Shown here one piece after another: positions 48,248 through 56,328 of a stretch of DNA of 64,000 nt. The stretch is from Prostheceraeus crozeri. Taxonomy: Eukaryota > Platyhelminthes > Polycladida > Euryleptidae. The DNA is taken from contig CAJQUW010007784.1 in assembly GCA_907163375.1 (NCBI GenBank), positions 496,001 through 560,000 on the forward strand, read 5' to 3'. A program made the position numbers and the translations under genes. The notes under the pieces were generated by a model, which made no database searches, was not told where the DNA came from, and saw only the letters and a list, made by a program, of their open reading frames with translations. Positions within the stretch are counted from its first letter, which is position 1. Every line of letters starts with the position of its first letter.

Positions 48248-50324
48248 ATGCTGTTTTCGTTTCAGTTATGGTATTTAGATCAACTACATATCTTTATCTC
48301 CATTATATTGTCGCGTGTGCATGATCAGCAGCAGCTGCTTGTCTTGTTTCCGCTAGTTGTTACGGGCTTCGACATGCAGGCTATACCAAATACGTCCATA
48401 ACTGTTAGTGCACGAGTACGTGAATTCGAAATCGCTAATTTTCACACTAGTGATGGAATTCTATTTTGTACGCATTGCAATAAGTCTATCAATCACATTC
48501 GTCGAAGCACAATTACCGATCATCTCAAGAGTACGATGCACCCACAGCTTTCAAAACTTCATGACAGTGATTCCTCTCCGGCGAAACGTCAACGCGTCTT
48601 GCGAGAAGGAATCGACGGCTAAGCAACTGATTGAAAATTTGTGTCAAGGCTTGTTCAAAATGTTGGTAGCGTCGAACATTCCTATCGAAGAGACAGATGA
48701 TCCAACTTTTCGCGGTTTTCTTGCAAATCTGTAATCGGTAGTGGTGCTTTTCCTGGAGCAGATAAACTTCGTACGAAGTATACTGCCCGTCAAAAGTCTT
48801 TGCACCCCTCAGAAAAATAGCGTTTTCAATGTTTTCATACTTTATTACGTGTATATAATAGCTTTCAGAGGTAGAAGTCGTGAATGTGGACAGATTTGTC
48901 CAACTTTAGTTACTGCAATATGTGTGGATCGCCTATAATTTCTTCCCAAAAAATGTAATAAGAGAATAAAAAACTGCGAAATGCTACCAATTTCCATTTT
49001 ATCAAAAAAATTTCACGTAGAGTCCGAATCTGCACTCCGTTTTCTCATCCGAGACCTCCTTCATGCCGAATTCCAGCCTTTCTCATCCCAACACCACCAA
49101 CATCCACCCTTTCCACACTCTATTCCTCCCACATTCCTATCACCTTCCTTCCCATCCCTTACCCGAACACTCCTTCCTTCCTTCCAGGGGGGGGGGATCA
49201 GCTTCCTCCTCTCGGACCCATTCCTCCCAGCACATCCTTGACCACCTCCCTCACCTTCCTTCCAGAGGGGGGGCTGAGTCAGCCTGATGACTCATCGATG
49301 ACTCATCACTGCACCGCACTGCACTTGATTTTGCAATGGGGTTACTACTAGCGTTGGAGTGGACATCAATCTACCAATAACAGTATTATTCAAAATTGGC
49401 ATCACCTGGTCGACATTATGGAACATTGTGAGGCACAAGCCAATGACTCCAACATACGTGTTCAAGCTGGTGGTTTAGCAAAAATGATTCAGAAGTACCG
49501 CTTCATGTTCATAGCTCATGTTATTCACAAGCTGCTAGACTTGATTGCTCCGGCTGACAAATACCTACAATCGCGTGATTGTGATGTCGAACAAGGAATA
49601 AGATTGATAAACATCATCCGTGAAGAAATATTGGCAATTCGCAATGACATTGACCTTCATTTTACTGCGATCGATCAATTGGTGAGAAATGACTACGATT
49701 TGTCACCCGATGATTCAAAGAGAACACGAAAGCTGCCGAATGCTCTAAACAATAGCATCATTCTCAATTCAGTCGGTTCGAATAACGACAGTGATAGACA
49801 AATTTTCATTGAAATTTTAGACAATGTCATTGGTGAGCTTGACGCCCGCTTTGGCGAGAGAAATAGTGAAATTTCCTCTTCATTATCAGCATTATGGCCC
49901 TCGAATCCACACTTCATGGAATCAAAGTATCTACAACCTCTTGCAAGCATGCTCGGACTTACATCAACCCTTGAGACTGAATCTGTTGTTGCAAAAGCTT
50001 TCTTATTGAAAGAATTTGATGGGACAAAACACAAATGTTTCAGTGCCCTTTGTGCATTATTGCATCCCTTTACGATCTGCTTTTCCAGATGTGTACACAT
50101 TGTTCGCAGGAGCTTCTACGTTTGGAGCTAGCACTGCAGTGTGTGAAGCCTCATTTTCGACTCTCACTCGAGTACTGACTCCTTATCGGCGCTCTATGAC
50201 CCAAAAAAAGAAAAGTAATTTAGTGATTTTGTCCTTCTTGGCGACATACACTCATTCCGTCGACTTTGATGAGCTTTTGAAAATGTTTTCTGCATCAAAG
50301 AACAGGCGGCTTCAATTGTTTTGA
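48248..50324 (+). pseudogene. hAT transposase with BED finger, broken and split by insertions
   Basis: A BED zinc finger (48248-48622: ILFCTHC, DHLKSTMH) followed in another frame by LVASNIPIEETDDPTF and GAFPGADKLRTKY. The coding sequence is interrupted from about 48791 to 49349, resumes at 49418-50063 (AGGLAKMIQKYRF...), shifts frame once more and ends with the dimerisation domain (50060-50324: STAVCEASFSTLTRVLTPYR). Two frameshifts and an insertion make it non-functional. It gives a relative age: the family A fragment is younger than this hAT. Confidence 0.75.
48990..49349 (+). repeat. Solo family A terminal fragment inside the hAT gene
   Basis: Matches about 3810-4137 of the left element: AAATTTCACGTA.., CTTTCTCATCCCAA.., two CCAG(A)G-run tracts, GCTGAGTCAGCCTGATGACTCATC, and the end GGGGTTACTACT at 49349, after which the hAT sequence continues. 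The 5' border is not precise. Shows that element ends occur alone. Confidence 0.6.
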
Positions 50325-50981
50325 AGCATACAGCTGCCGAAGTGCAATGTTTTGACAATTGCTTTTTGTTATTATTGTCTTGTAATTATAGTCACATAAT
50401 GCACATGTAGTGTATATACATCTAATCTGGCCAGTATAGGGTTCTTCTACAGTATACTGTATCTACAGTATGCAGGTGATAGCATGGGCCAACGTGCTGC
50501 AAAACAATATGCTGTTGCGCTCATGAGTCATAAATAAAAATATGTGAATGATGTTCCTTTTGATATTCAAACACATGGATGTGGGTAGTAGTCATATGTG
50601 AAATGCATTTGAGCATAAATAGTATCATGAACGCATGAACTTGCCCATGAAGAATCTTCTCGAGGACTAAACAAAACTAAGCATGAATGTGAGAGAATCG
50701 CTTGTGACAGCTAGGACGATGAACAGATCAAGCACTTGTTCACTTGCGTTGTATTCTACTTTTCATGAGACCCTTCCTAGCTTACAAAACATGACCTAAG
50801 AAATGGGCATAGACATCGGATTATACAATGTAGATAACAATGTGTGTATTAGATAGGCAGTGTCCGGTCTACTCCTAGAATAGTGTAATCCAATGTTTAT
50901 GGAAATGGGCCTTCTAGGTTTTGTAGATCTATCAGTAACTGCGATAATTAACACATGCAATGCCGAATATTAATCAATAAT
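50325..50981. other. Host DNA next to the right element
   Basis: AT-rich, no gene. Ends at 50981, immediately before the AGTAGTAA motif. Confidence 0.35.
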
Positions 50982-52060
50982 AGTAGTAAGCAAAACTCCA
51001 CCACTGGACCGCGCAAGATGGCCGCCGTCGCTGACGTCCCCCCCTCCTGTCCGTCGAGTCGGTCGTGATGTGCCGCCGTGTTGCTTCGAGTCTGACGTCC
51101 CCCCCTCCTGTCCGTCGAGTCGGTCGTGGTGTGCCGCCGTGTTGCTTCGAGTCTGACGTCCCCCCCCTCTGGCCGGCCGTCGTAGCGCGCGATGATGTGC
51201 CGTCCAGGTTGGCGTGGTGTGCCGGCCAGGTTGGGAGGGTGGACTGTCGGAGCTCACCGGAAAAAATCCTAAGTGTCAGAATGGCTTTGTATGGGTAAAA
51301 TTTTGAAAATTTTCCAAAGTGTGGCATTTCGACCTGGGACCTTCACCAAAACATTTTTCATCAAATTTCACTGACCCCCCCCCCCCCGACAGCAATCTTC
51401 TAACTTTGGTTCTAGTGGACGGATTTTGTCTTACAGCTACTCGTTTGAAAGAGGAGAAAAAACTGCTCGACGACATTTTTGCCGCGAGTCAATCGGACCA
51501 GCCGTTCAAAAGTTAGAGCTGTTACAAGATTTTAGGTCGGAGCTCACCTGAAAAAATCCTAAGTGTCAGAGTGACTTTGTATGGACAAAATTTTGAAAAT
51601 TTTCCAAAGTGTGGCATTTCGACCTGGGACCCTCACCAAGGTTTGTTTCATCAAATTTCACTGACCCCCCCCCCCGACAGCGATCCTCTAACTTTGGTTC
51701 TAGTGGACGGATTTTGTCTTACAGCTACTCGTTTGAAAGAGGAGAAAAAACTGCTCGACGACATTTTTGCCGCGAGTCAATCGGACCAGCCGTTCAAAAG
51801 TTAGAGCTGTTACAAGATTTTAGGTCGGAGCTCACCTGAAAAAATCCTAAGTGTCAGAGTGACTTTGTATGGGTAAAATTTTGAAAATTTCCAAAGTGTG
51901 GCATTTCGACCTGGGACCTTCACCAAAACATTTTTCATCAAATTTCTCTGAATGAGGGGGGGTCTGTGAAATTTGCTGAAAAATGTTTTGGTAAAGGTCC
52001 CAGGTCGAAATTCGGAAGTTTTAAATTTTTCAAAATTTTCACCACACTGGAGCTCTCACA
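50982..52060 (+). repeat. Family B terminus and subterminal tandem repeats
   Basis: First about 270 bp: GC-rich, with 2-3 copies of a 68-bp unit containing CTGACGTCCCCCC, and GATGGCCGCCGTC. Then 2.7 copies of a 292-bp unit starting GTCGGAGCTCACC(T/G)GAAAAAAT (51246, 51538, 51831), each with a C-run of 9-13 after CACTGA. The third copy has an inverted G-run (GAGGGGGGGTCTGTGAAATTTG near 51954). Open frames here are by-products of the repeat. Confidence 0.7.
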
Positions 52061-52366
52061 CTTAGGAATTTTTTCACTTGTGGCATGTTACATGAACATG
52101 TGCTGACGGACCGACTTTCCGTGGTCATATGAGTTTCCGTGGTCGACTTCATATGTGTCATATGATAGAGAATGATGAGACGAATCGTTTGCAACAAACG
52201 GCATGTCGCTACGATGAATACTTTCGGAGATAGAGCCATTTTAAGTTTTCTTCCGAGCATATGTAAACCCCCGACAACATAAGTCTGATCACTTCATCGA
52301 AAGACGAGGTAAGCGACGGTCGTCGCTCTGAGCTCCCGATATCGGGTGTTTCAAAGTAATCTATCT

Positions 52367-52399
52367 TTTGAAGTAAGCAAGCTATCTTCTTACTTCAAA
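52367..52399 (+). other. Hairpin upstream of the zinc/coiled-coil gene
   Basis: TTTGAAGTAAG and CTTACTTCAAA form a perfect 11-bp stem with an 11-nt loop. Role unknown. Confidence 0.4.
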
Positions 52400-52618
52400 G
52401 TTTGTATGATAGAGTTTGATAGTGTCTTTACTACTGATAAAATTTTTTAAAAGTAGTATGAGTAGTAAAATGCGGAATTTTTTTTAAAATTCTTAATTTT
52501 CAGTTTTTTCAAAGTTTTAACATGTAGACTAAGGTTTTTAAGTATGCTGAGTTCAAATCTGTTATCAGATTTGAAATTTAACTAAGTCTAAGGCAGCTTT
52601 GAGGGGTTAGATCCCAGA

Positions 52619-52736
52619 TACTGATCACTACCTTTGACTCGGCGTTGCTGTTACCACTTCGGGGCAGTGACAATGATGTCTTCAGCTGTAAATAGCGGGT
52701 ATCGGGGAAGATCTCTCACTTCCCTAGTGATCAGTA
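52619..52736 (+). repeat. 12-bp inverted repeat with 94-bp spacer
   Basis: TACTGATCACTA at 52619-52630 and TAGTGATCAGTA at 52725-52736 are perfect reverse complements. They lie 150-270 bp upstream of the start codon at 52892. Could be a snap-back RNA structure or paired protein-binding sites. Confidence 0.45.
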
Positions 52737-52891
52737 CAAGGCCTTCGGGCTGTCGACGGGGTCGAGTGCCACTCACTATACTCAAATCTATCATTCCTCA
52801 CTAAGTGTAATGCTTTAGGAATATGACTGTACTACATGATTCCAAACTTATACAAATTTCATTATCTAACAGTTAACAAGAAATCTCAGGC

Positions 52892-54070
52892 ATGGCTAAC
52901 GACAAAAATAGAAAATTCCGTATTAAAATGTGTACATGTGGGCGAATCAATCGCAGTGCGGACGCCAAGGCGCATGTCAAGAAGGCGGGCATCGACCACA
53001 TGATTATCCTGAATAGGGTTGCGTGTGTGAAGTGTAGAGTGTTGAAGGGTGATGAGGATGAGGCGCGTTTTTACAGAGTGCATGCTGACTGTAGTGGAGG
53101 TTTGGTGAATGACTTGCGATTCACGCAGTTGATTGTTGAAGAGAGGGAGCGAATGTTGGCGATAGAGCGAGAGGGCAAGGTTGAGAATGTTGTTGAGAAT
53201 GTTGTTGAGAATGATGAGTTGGCGAGAGCAGTTGCGTCGTTGGAGGCTGAGATTGGGCGAAAGAGAGTGCTGGAGAGTGATGATGAGGATGATGTGGATT
53301 TAGATAGGGAGCGTGTGAGGAAGCGTGTGAGGAAGTTGAGCTCTTCGTCGTCGGAGGTGTCAAACATTGTCATCACCGACCCCCCGAAGAGCTCATCTTC
53401 CCCAAAAGTGAAGAGTGGTGGGATTCGTAAGCAGTCGGCGAGGTGGTTGACGGATGAAGAGAAGAAGCATGTATCGCAGCAGATGGCGCATGATTTGTTG
53501 GTGAATAAGTATGAGAGTTTGAAGAAGGTGAAGGATGAAGTCGTAAAGGAGTTGGATGAGTTGAAAAAGAAGGAACTGAAGTCGAAGGAGGTAGCGGATG
53601 AGAATATTAGAATGAGGCGTAGTGTGACTGATTTGAAGAATAAGACGCTAGAGTTGGAAGAGAAGAATGATGACTGTGAGAAGAGGGCGAGTGCTGCGGA
53701 GAGAAGAATGAGAGATGCAGAAGCGAAGTTTGAGGAGATGATGAAGGAGATGAGTGTGTTGAGAGCGAAGAATGTTGAGTTGGAGAGGACTGTGGCTCGG
53801 CGGGGTGATGAGAGGCAGGCGTATGAGAAGTTGGAGCGCATGAAGGATGAGTGGAATCGTGTGAATGAGGATCGTTTGTTTGAATTTCACATCCCTATTC
53901 GGGATAATCATTTGGATGGACAAGTCCTTGTAAATCAAAGTCTCCACGAGTCCATCCTATGCTACAACGGCCATCCAACTAAAAAATGCCTACATGCCAG
54001 CCTGAGAATGCGCGGTCGTCTGCGCAAATTTTCTATTCGGAAGCGCGCGAGACTACCTAAGGATGGCTAA
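52892..54070 (+). CDS. Zinc-binding/coiled-coil element protein (unknown family)
   Basis: 392 residues. The N-terminus (about 1-70) has an ordered Cys/His pattern: CTCGRI at 14, H at about 29, H at about 36, CVKC at about 46, H..DC at about 67, suggesting one or two zinc sites. The middle (about 90-340) is highly charged: a REREGK/ESDDEDD stretch, a basic-serine-rich segment, then a long coiled coil rich in E, K and L. The C-terminus has RLFEFHIPIRDNH, a CYNG and a CLHASLRMRGR block. The left element's broken gene keeps the same three parts, so this is a real, conserved protein. No match to a family I know. GTAAGT lies six bases after the stop, followed by a 60-nt intron and a histone-like stem-loop. 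Confidence 0.75.
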   Translation: MANDKNRKFRIKMCTCGRINRSADAKAHVKKAGIDHMIILNRVACVKCRVLKGDEDEARFYRVHADCSGGLVNDLRFTQLIVEERERMLAIEREGKVENVVENVVENDELARAVASLEAEIGRKRVLESDDEDDVDLDRERVRKRVRKLSSSSSEVSNIVITDPPKSSSSPKVKSGGIRKQSARWLTDEEKKHVSQQMAHDLLVNKYESLKKVKDEVVKELDELKKKELKSKEVADENIRMRRSVTDLKNKTLELEEKNDDCEKRASAAERRMRDAEAKFEEMMKEMSVLRAKNVELERTVARRGDERQAYEKLERMKDEWNRVNEDRLFEFHIPIRDNHLDGQVLVNQSLHESILCYNGHPTKKCLHASLRMRGRLRKFSIRKRARLPKDG

Positions 54071-54074
54071 CTTG

Positions 54075-54134
54075 GTAAGTGAAAAGTAAATAAGATAGTG
54101 TATCCTATTCTAATACATATCATTTTCATTGCAG
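54075..54134 (+). other. 60-nt intron just after the stop codon
   Basis: Donor GTAAGT, acceptor TTTTCATTGCAG. It lies in the 3' UTR as annotated. The left element has a 62-nt intron in the equivalent place, where it still interrupts the coding sequence. Confidence 0.55.
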
Positions 54135-54172
54135 ATCTTTGCCCGCCTTCACCACCCCATCACGACACTCCC

Positions 54173-54310
54173 GAGAACGAACCATCGGCTCTCTTAAGGG
54201 CCACCTAGGGGCAAGACATGATAGAACCTCCACGCGGTTTGCCCTGGGCAGTCTTCGGACTGGCGAATACTATCATTAAGTTGAATCTGCTATCAGTCAA
54301 CTTGAACGTT
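54173..54310 (+). repeat. Structured 138-bp module, copy 1
   Basis: Starts GAGAACGAACCATCGG and ends CAACTTGAACGTT. Holds three stem-loops: a histone-like one at 54187-54202, a 5-bp stem closed by a TTCG loop at 54249-54262, and a 7-bp AAGTTGA/TCAACTT stem at 54278-54303. It follows the zinc/coiled-coil gene. Differs from copies 2 and 3 mainly in CCTAGG instead of CCATGG. Confidence 0.7.
54187..54202 (+). terminator. Histone-like 3' stem-loop after the zinc/coiled-coil gene
   Basis: GGCTCT-CTTA-AGGGCC followed by ACC, 117 nt after the stop codon (about 57 nt if the intron is spliced out). A purine-rich CAAGACATGATAGAA follows about 10 nt downstream, comparable to the histone downstream element that pairs with U7 RNA (CAAGAAAGA in sea urchin). 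Confidence 0.5.
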
Positions 54311-54327
54311 GCGTCGCGTTAGAGGGG

Positions 54328-54335
54328 TATATAAA
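54328..54335 (+). promoter_or_regulatory. TATA box of the 88-aa gene
   Basis: TATATAAA, 31 bp before the ATG, with CTCATTTC in between as a possible initiator. It implies a very short leader. Confidence 0.6.
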
Positions 54336-54366
54336 CCACTGCCTCTCATTTCATTTCATTTCAATC

Positions 54367-54633
54367 ATGCAGACGCGGAACAGTCAAGTCAGCTCTCCTC
54401 GCGGACCGCAGTTAAGGCCGCAAAATTTATTTGAGGAATTTGTCAGGCTAGAGGAGCAAGACAGAGTTTACAATAATCTTGCTCGGATTGGCAATTCGAT
54501 GACAGCAACTGTTGTCAATCCAACGGAATGGCGCTACATTCCACTTTTTAGCCACGTGCCAATTAGCGTGGAAGTCGACACTGCTACCAAAGAGAGAGTC
54601 AAAGACTCTCTCAGCAGAATTGGTAGGCTGTAA
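54367..54633 (+). CDS. Small element protein, 88 aa (unknown)
   Basis: Begins MQTRNSQVSSPRG and contains NLFEEFVRLEEQD and a NPTEWRYIPLFSHVP stretch; no recognised domain, no signal peptide or membrane segment. Support for it being a gene: it has its own TATA box and possible initiator and is followed 29 nt after its stop by a histone-like stem-loop, the same layout as the next small gene. Starts at the first ATG after the TATA box. Confidence 0.55.
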   Translation: MQTRNSQVSSPRGPQLRPQNLFEEFVRLEEQDRVYNNLARIGNSMTATVVNPTEWRYIPLFSHVPISVEVDTATKERVKDSLSRIGRL

Positions 54634-54648
54634 GATTACGTTACTCCC

Positions 54649-54786
54649 GAGAACGAACCATCGGCTCTCTCAAGGGCCACCATGGGGCAAGACATGATAG
54701 AACCTCCACGCGGTTTGACCTGGGCAGTCTTCGGACTGGCGAATACTATCATTAAGTTGAATCTGCTATCAGTCAACTTGAACGTT
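54649..54786 (+). repeat. Structured 138-bp module, copy 2
   Basis: About 95% identical to copy 1 and ends at AACGTT. All three hairpins are conserved; the histone-like loop is CTCA here. It contains GCCACCATGGGG, which opens a 45-codon frame with a hydrophobic stretch; whether this is translated is unknown. Confidence 0.7.
54663..54678 (+). terminator. Histone-like 3' stem-loop after the 88-aa gene
   Basis: GGCTCT-CTCA-AGGGCC then ACC. Starts 30 nt downstream of the stop codon at 54631-54633, within the distance usual for histone genes. Same purine-rich sequence downstream. Confidence 0.5.
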
Positions 54787-54788
54787 AT

Positions 54789-54808
54789 GCAGTCGATTGC
54801 CATCCCTG
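54789..54808 (+). promoter_or_regulatory. Recurrent 20-nt motif, upstream of the 55-aa gene
   Basis: GCAGTCGATTGCCATCCCTG, 43 bp upstream of the TATA box at 54852. Same wording as in the tandem units at 55692, 55898 and 56107 and partly in the left element. Candidate promoter-proximal element. Confidence 0.4.
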
Positions 54809-54851
54809 AAGCATTCTGATTCGCTGTTGAGCAATTCATTGTTGAAAACTC

Positions 54852-54859
54852 TATATAAG
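54852..54859 (+). promoter_or_regulatory. TATA box of the 55-aa gene
   Basis: TATATAAG, 40 bp before the ATG, with TTCTCATTCAATTTC in between, similar to the initiator wording of the 88-aa gene. Confidence 0.6.
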
Positions 54860-54899
54860 CCAGAAGATTGTAGCGCTTCTCATTCAATTTCAAGTCACG

Positions 54900-55067
54900 A
54901 TGGAAGCAACATCTACTAGCACCATTCCCGTCTTCATCGATGAAGACAACGCCATTCCCGAGTTCATCATCCTCGACGAGTGGGATGAAGAGGATGAGAA
55001 GAAGGGGAAGATCAAGAAGATCGTTTGGACGGATGAGGTATGGACTCCGAATACCACTCGCATCTGA
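54900..55067 (+). CDS. Small acidic element protein, 55 aa (unknown)
   Basis: Starts MEATSTSTIPVFIDEDN and continues with an acidic DEWDEEDE stretch and a short basic KKGKIKK patch; ends NTTRI. No known domain. Gene status rests on the TATA box, the matching leader and a module with a histone-like stem-loop about 130 nt after the stop. It overlaps a longer minus-strand open frame, which I regard as a shadow of the module. Confidence 0.5.
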   Translation: MEATSTSTIPVFIDEDNAIPEFIILDEWDEEDEKKGKIKKIVWTDEVWTPNTTRI

Positions 55068-55180
55068 AAGGTGCCAGATGCACCACCACGGCTTAGGCGG
55101 CACAGGGTCTATGACAACCTAACCGTCATACCCATTGACTATTCCAGCCAATAGTCAACTTAATTGACACCATTGACACC

Positions 55181-55318
55181 GAGAACGAACCATCGGCTCT
55201 CTTAAGGGCCACCATGGGGCAAGACATGATAGAACCTCCACGCGGTTTGCCCTGGGCAGTCTTTGGACTGGCGAATACTATCATTAAGTTGAATCTGCTA
55301 TCAGTCAACTTGAACGTT
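55181..55318 (+). repeat. Structured 138-bp module, copy 3
   Basis: Nearly identical to copies 1 and 2; the second hairpin loop is TTTG instead of TTCG. Follows the 55-aa gene. It too has GCCACCATGGGG, opening a 51-codon frame. Confidence 0.7.
55195..55210 (+). terminator. Histone-like 3' stem-loop after the 55-aa gene
   Basis: GGCTCT-CTTA-AGGGCC followed by ACC, 128 nt after the stop codon at 55065-55067, with CAAGACATGATAGAA downstream. Confidence 0.45.
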
Positions 55319-55662
55319 GCAAATGAAGTTCGGTGTAATACTTCCTTTCGACGGGCGTTCCTGTAAAGGGCGGCGGTGAAACCCGTAGCTATGTATACCG
55401 CAAGGGACATTCGGCAATGGTCAATCTTGTTTAACCTCTCTGCGTCATGTTTGCAAGTGATTGCCTCTGTCTCAACGTAGTATGCATTCGCGCCAGGGCG
55501 ACATTTAGCCAACTGTCGAAGGTTGCCTTATAAACTATCCATTGCATACGTTATGAGAACCATGAGTTCTACCTACCTCTATCAATGAGATGAATTGATG
55601 AATGGAATGAAATGGGAGGACACTCACGCGCCACACGCAACATAACACACTTCTCTCTTCAG
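55319..55662 (+). other. Region after module 3, no clear gene
   Basis: A TTATAAAC sequence near 55528 could be a TATA box, but only an 8-codon frame follows. Towards the end, GAATGAAATGGGAGGACAC..TCTCTTCAGTAGT matches the left element's minus strand at about 355-275. Confidence 0.35.
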
Positions 55663-56279
55663 TAGTCTAACAAGCTCTTTACACATGGATCGCAGTCGAT
55701 TGCTATCCCTGTATCGGAAGTGTAAGCCATCTTAATTTTATTTGACACTATTTCATCTACCATCATCGCCCATATGAAATGTTTTAAGATTTACAAGTTA
55801 GACTAAGCGTGCTACTATTTCCAAATGAAAAAGTATACATGGTTAAATCATCCACTTAAGCCCATCCGTAGTCTAACAAGCTCTTTACACATGGATCGCA
55901 GTCGATTGCTATCCCTGTATCAGAACTGTAAGCTATCTTAATTTTATTTGACACTATTTCATCTATCATCATCATCGCACATATGAAATGTTTTAAGATT
56001 TAGAAGTTAGACTAAGCGTGCTACTATTTCCAAATGAAAAAGTATACATGGTTAAATCATCCACTTAAGCCCATCCGTAGTCTAACAAGCTCTTTACACA
56101 TGGATCGCAGTCGATTGCTATCCCTGTATCAGAAGTGTAAGCTATCTTAATTTTATTTGACACTATTTCATCTATCATCATCGCCCATATGAAATGTTTT
56201 AAGATTTACAAGTTAGACTAAGCGTGCTACTATTTCCAAATGAAAAAGTATACATGGTTAAATCATCCACTGAAGCCCC
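55663..56279 (+). repeat. Tandem array, three copies of about 206 bp
   Basis: Units start TAGTCTAACAAGCTCTTTAC at 55663, 55869 and 56078 and are nearly identical. Each holds ATGGATCGCAGTCGATTGC and then (A/G)AA(G/C)TGTAAGC. The left element has one related unit head (about 285-225, minus strand) but no array, so the array is an expansion specific to this copy or family. It could be duplicated promoter DNA or a repeated small exon. Confidence 0.7.
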
Positions 56280-56328
56280 GTTCAAGTAAGTCAGTATGAA
56301 AGCAAAGATAATACGAAATAAAAATTTA

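Noticed and set aside
51319-51839. Repeated 65-77 aa frames (GFCLTATRLKEEKKLLDD)
   Set aside because: By-product of the 292-bp tandem repeat; they occur once per unit with no start, promoter or terminal signal of their own.
53071-53841. 256-aa serine/phenylalanine-rich minus-strand frame
   Set aside because: Antisense shadow of the glutamate/lysine-rich coiled-coil gene.
54636-55512. Two long minus-strand frames (155 and 128 aa) sharing a similar segment
   Set aside because: The shared part is the reverse complement of the 138-bp module; the frames start and end differently and have no other support.
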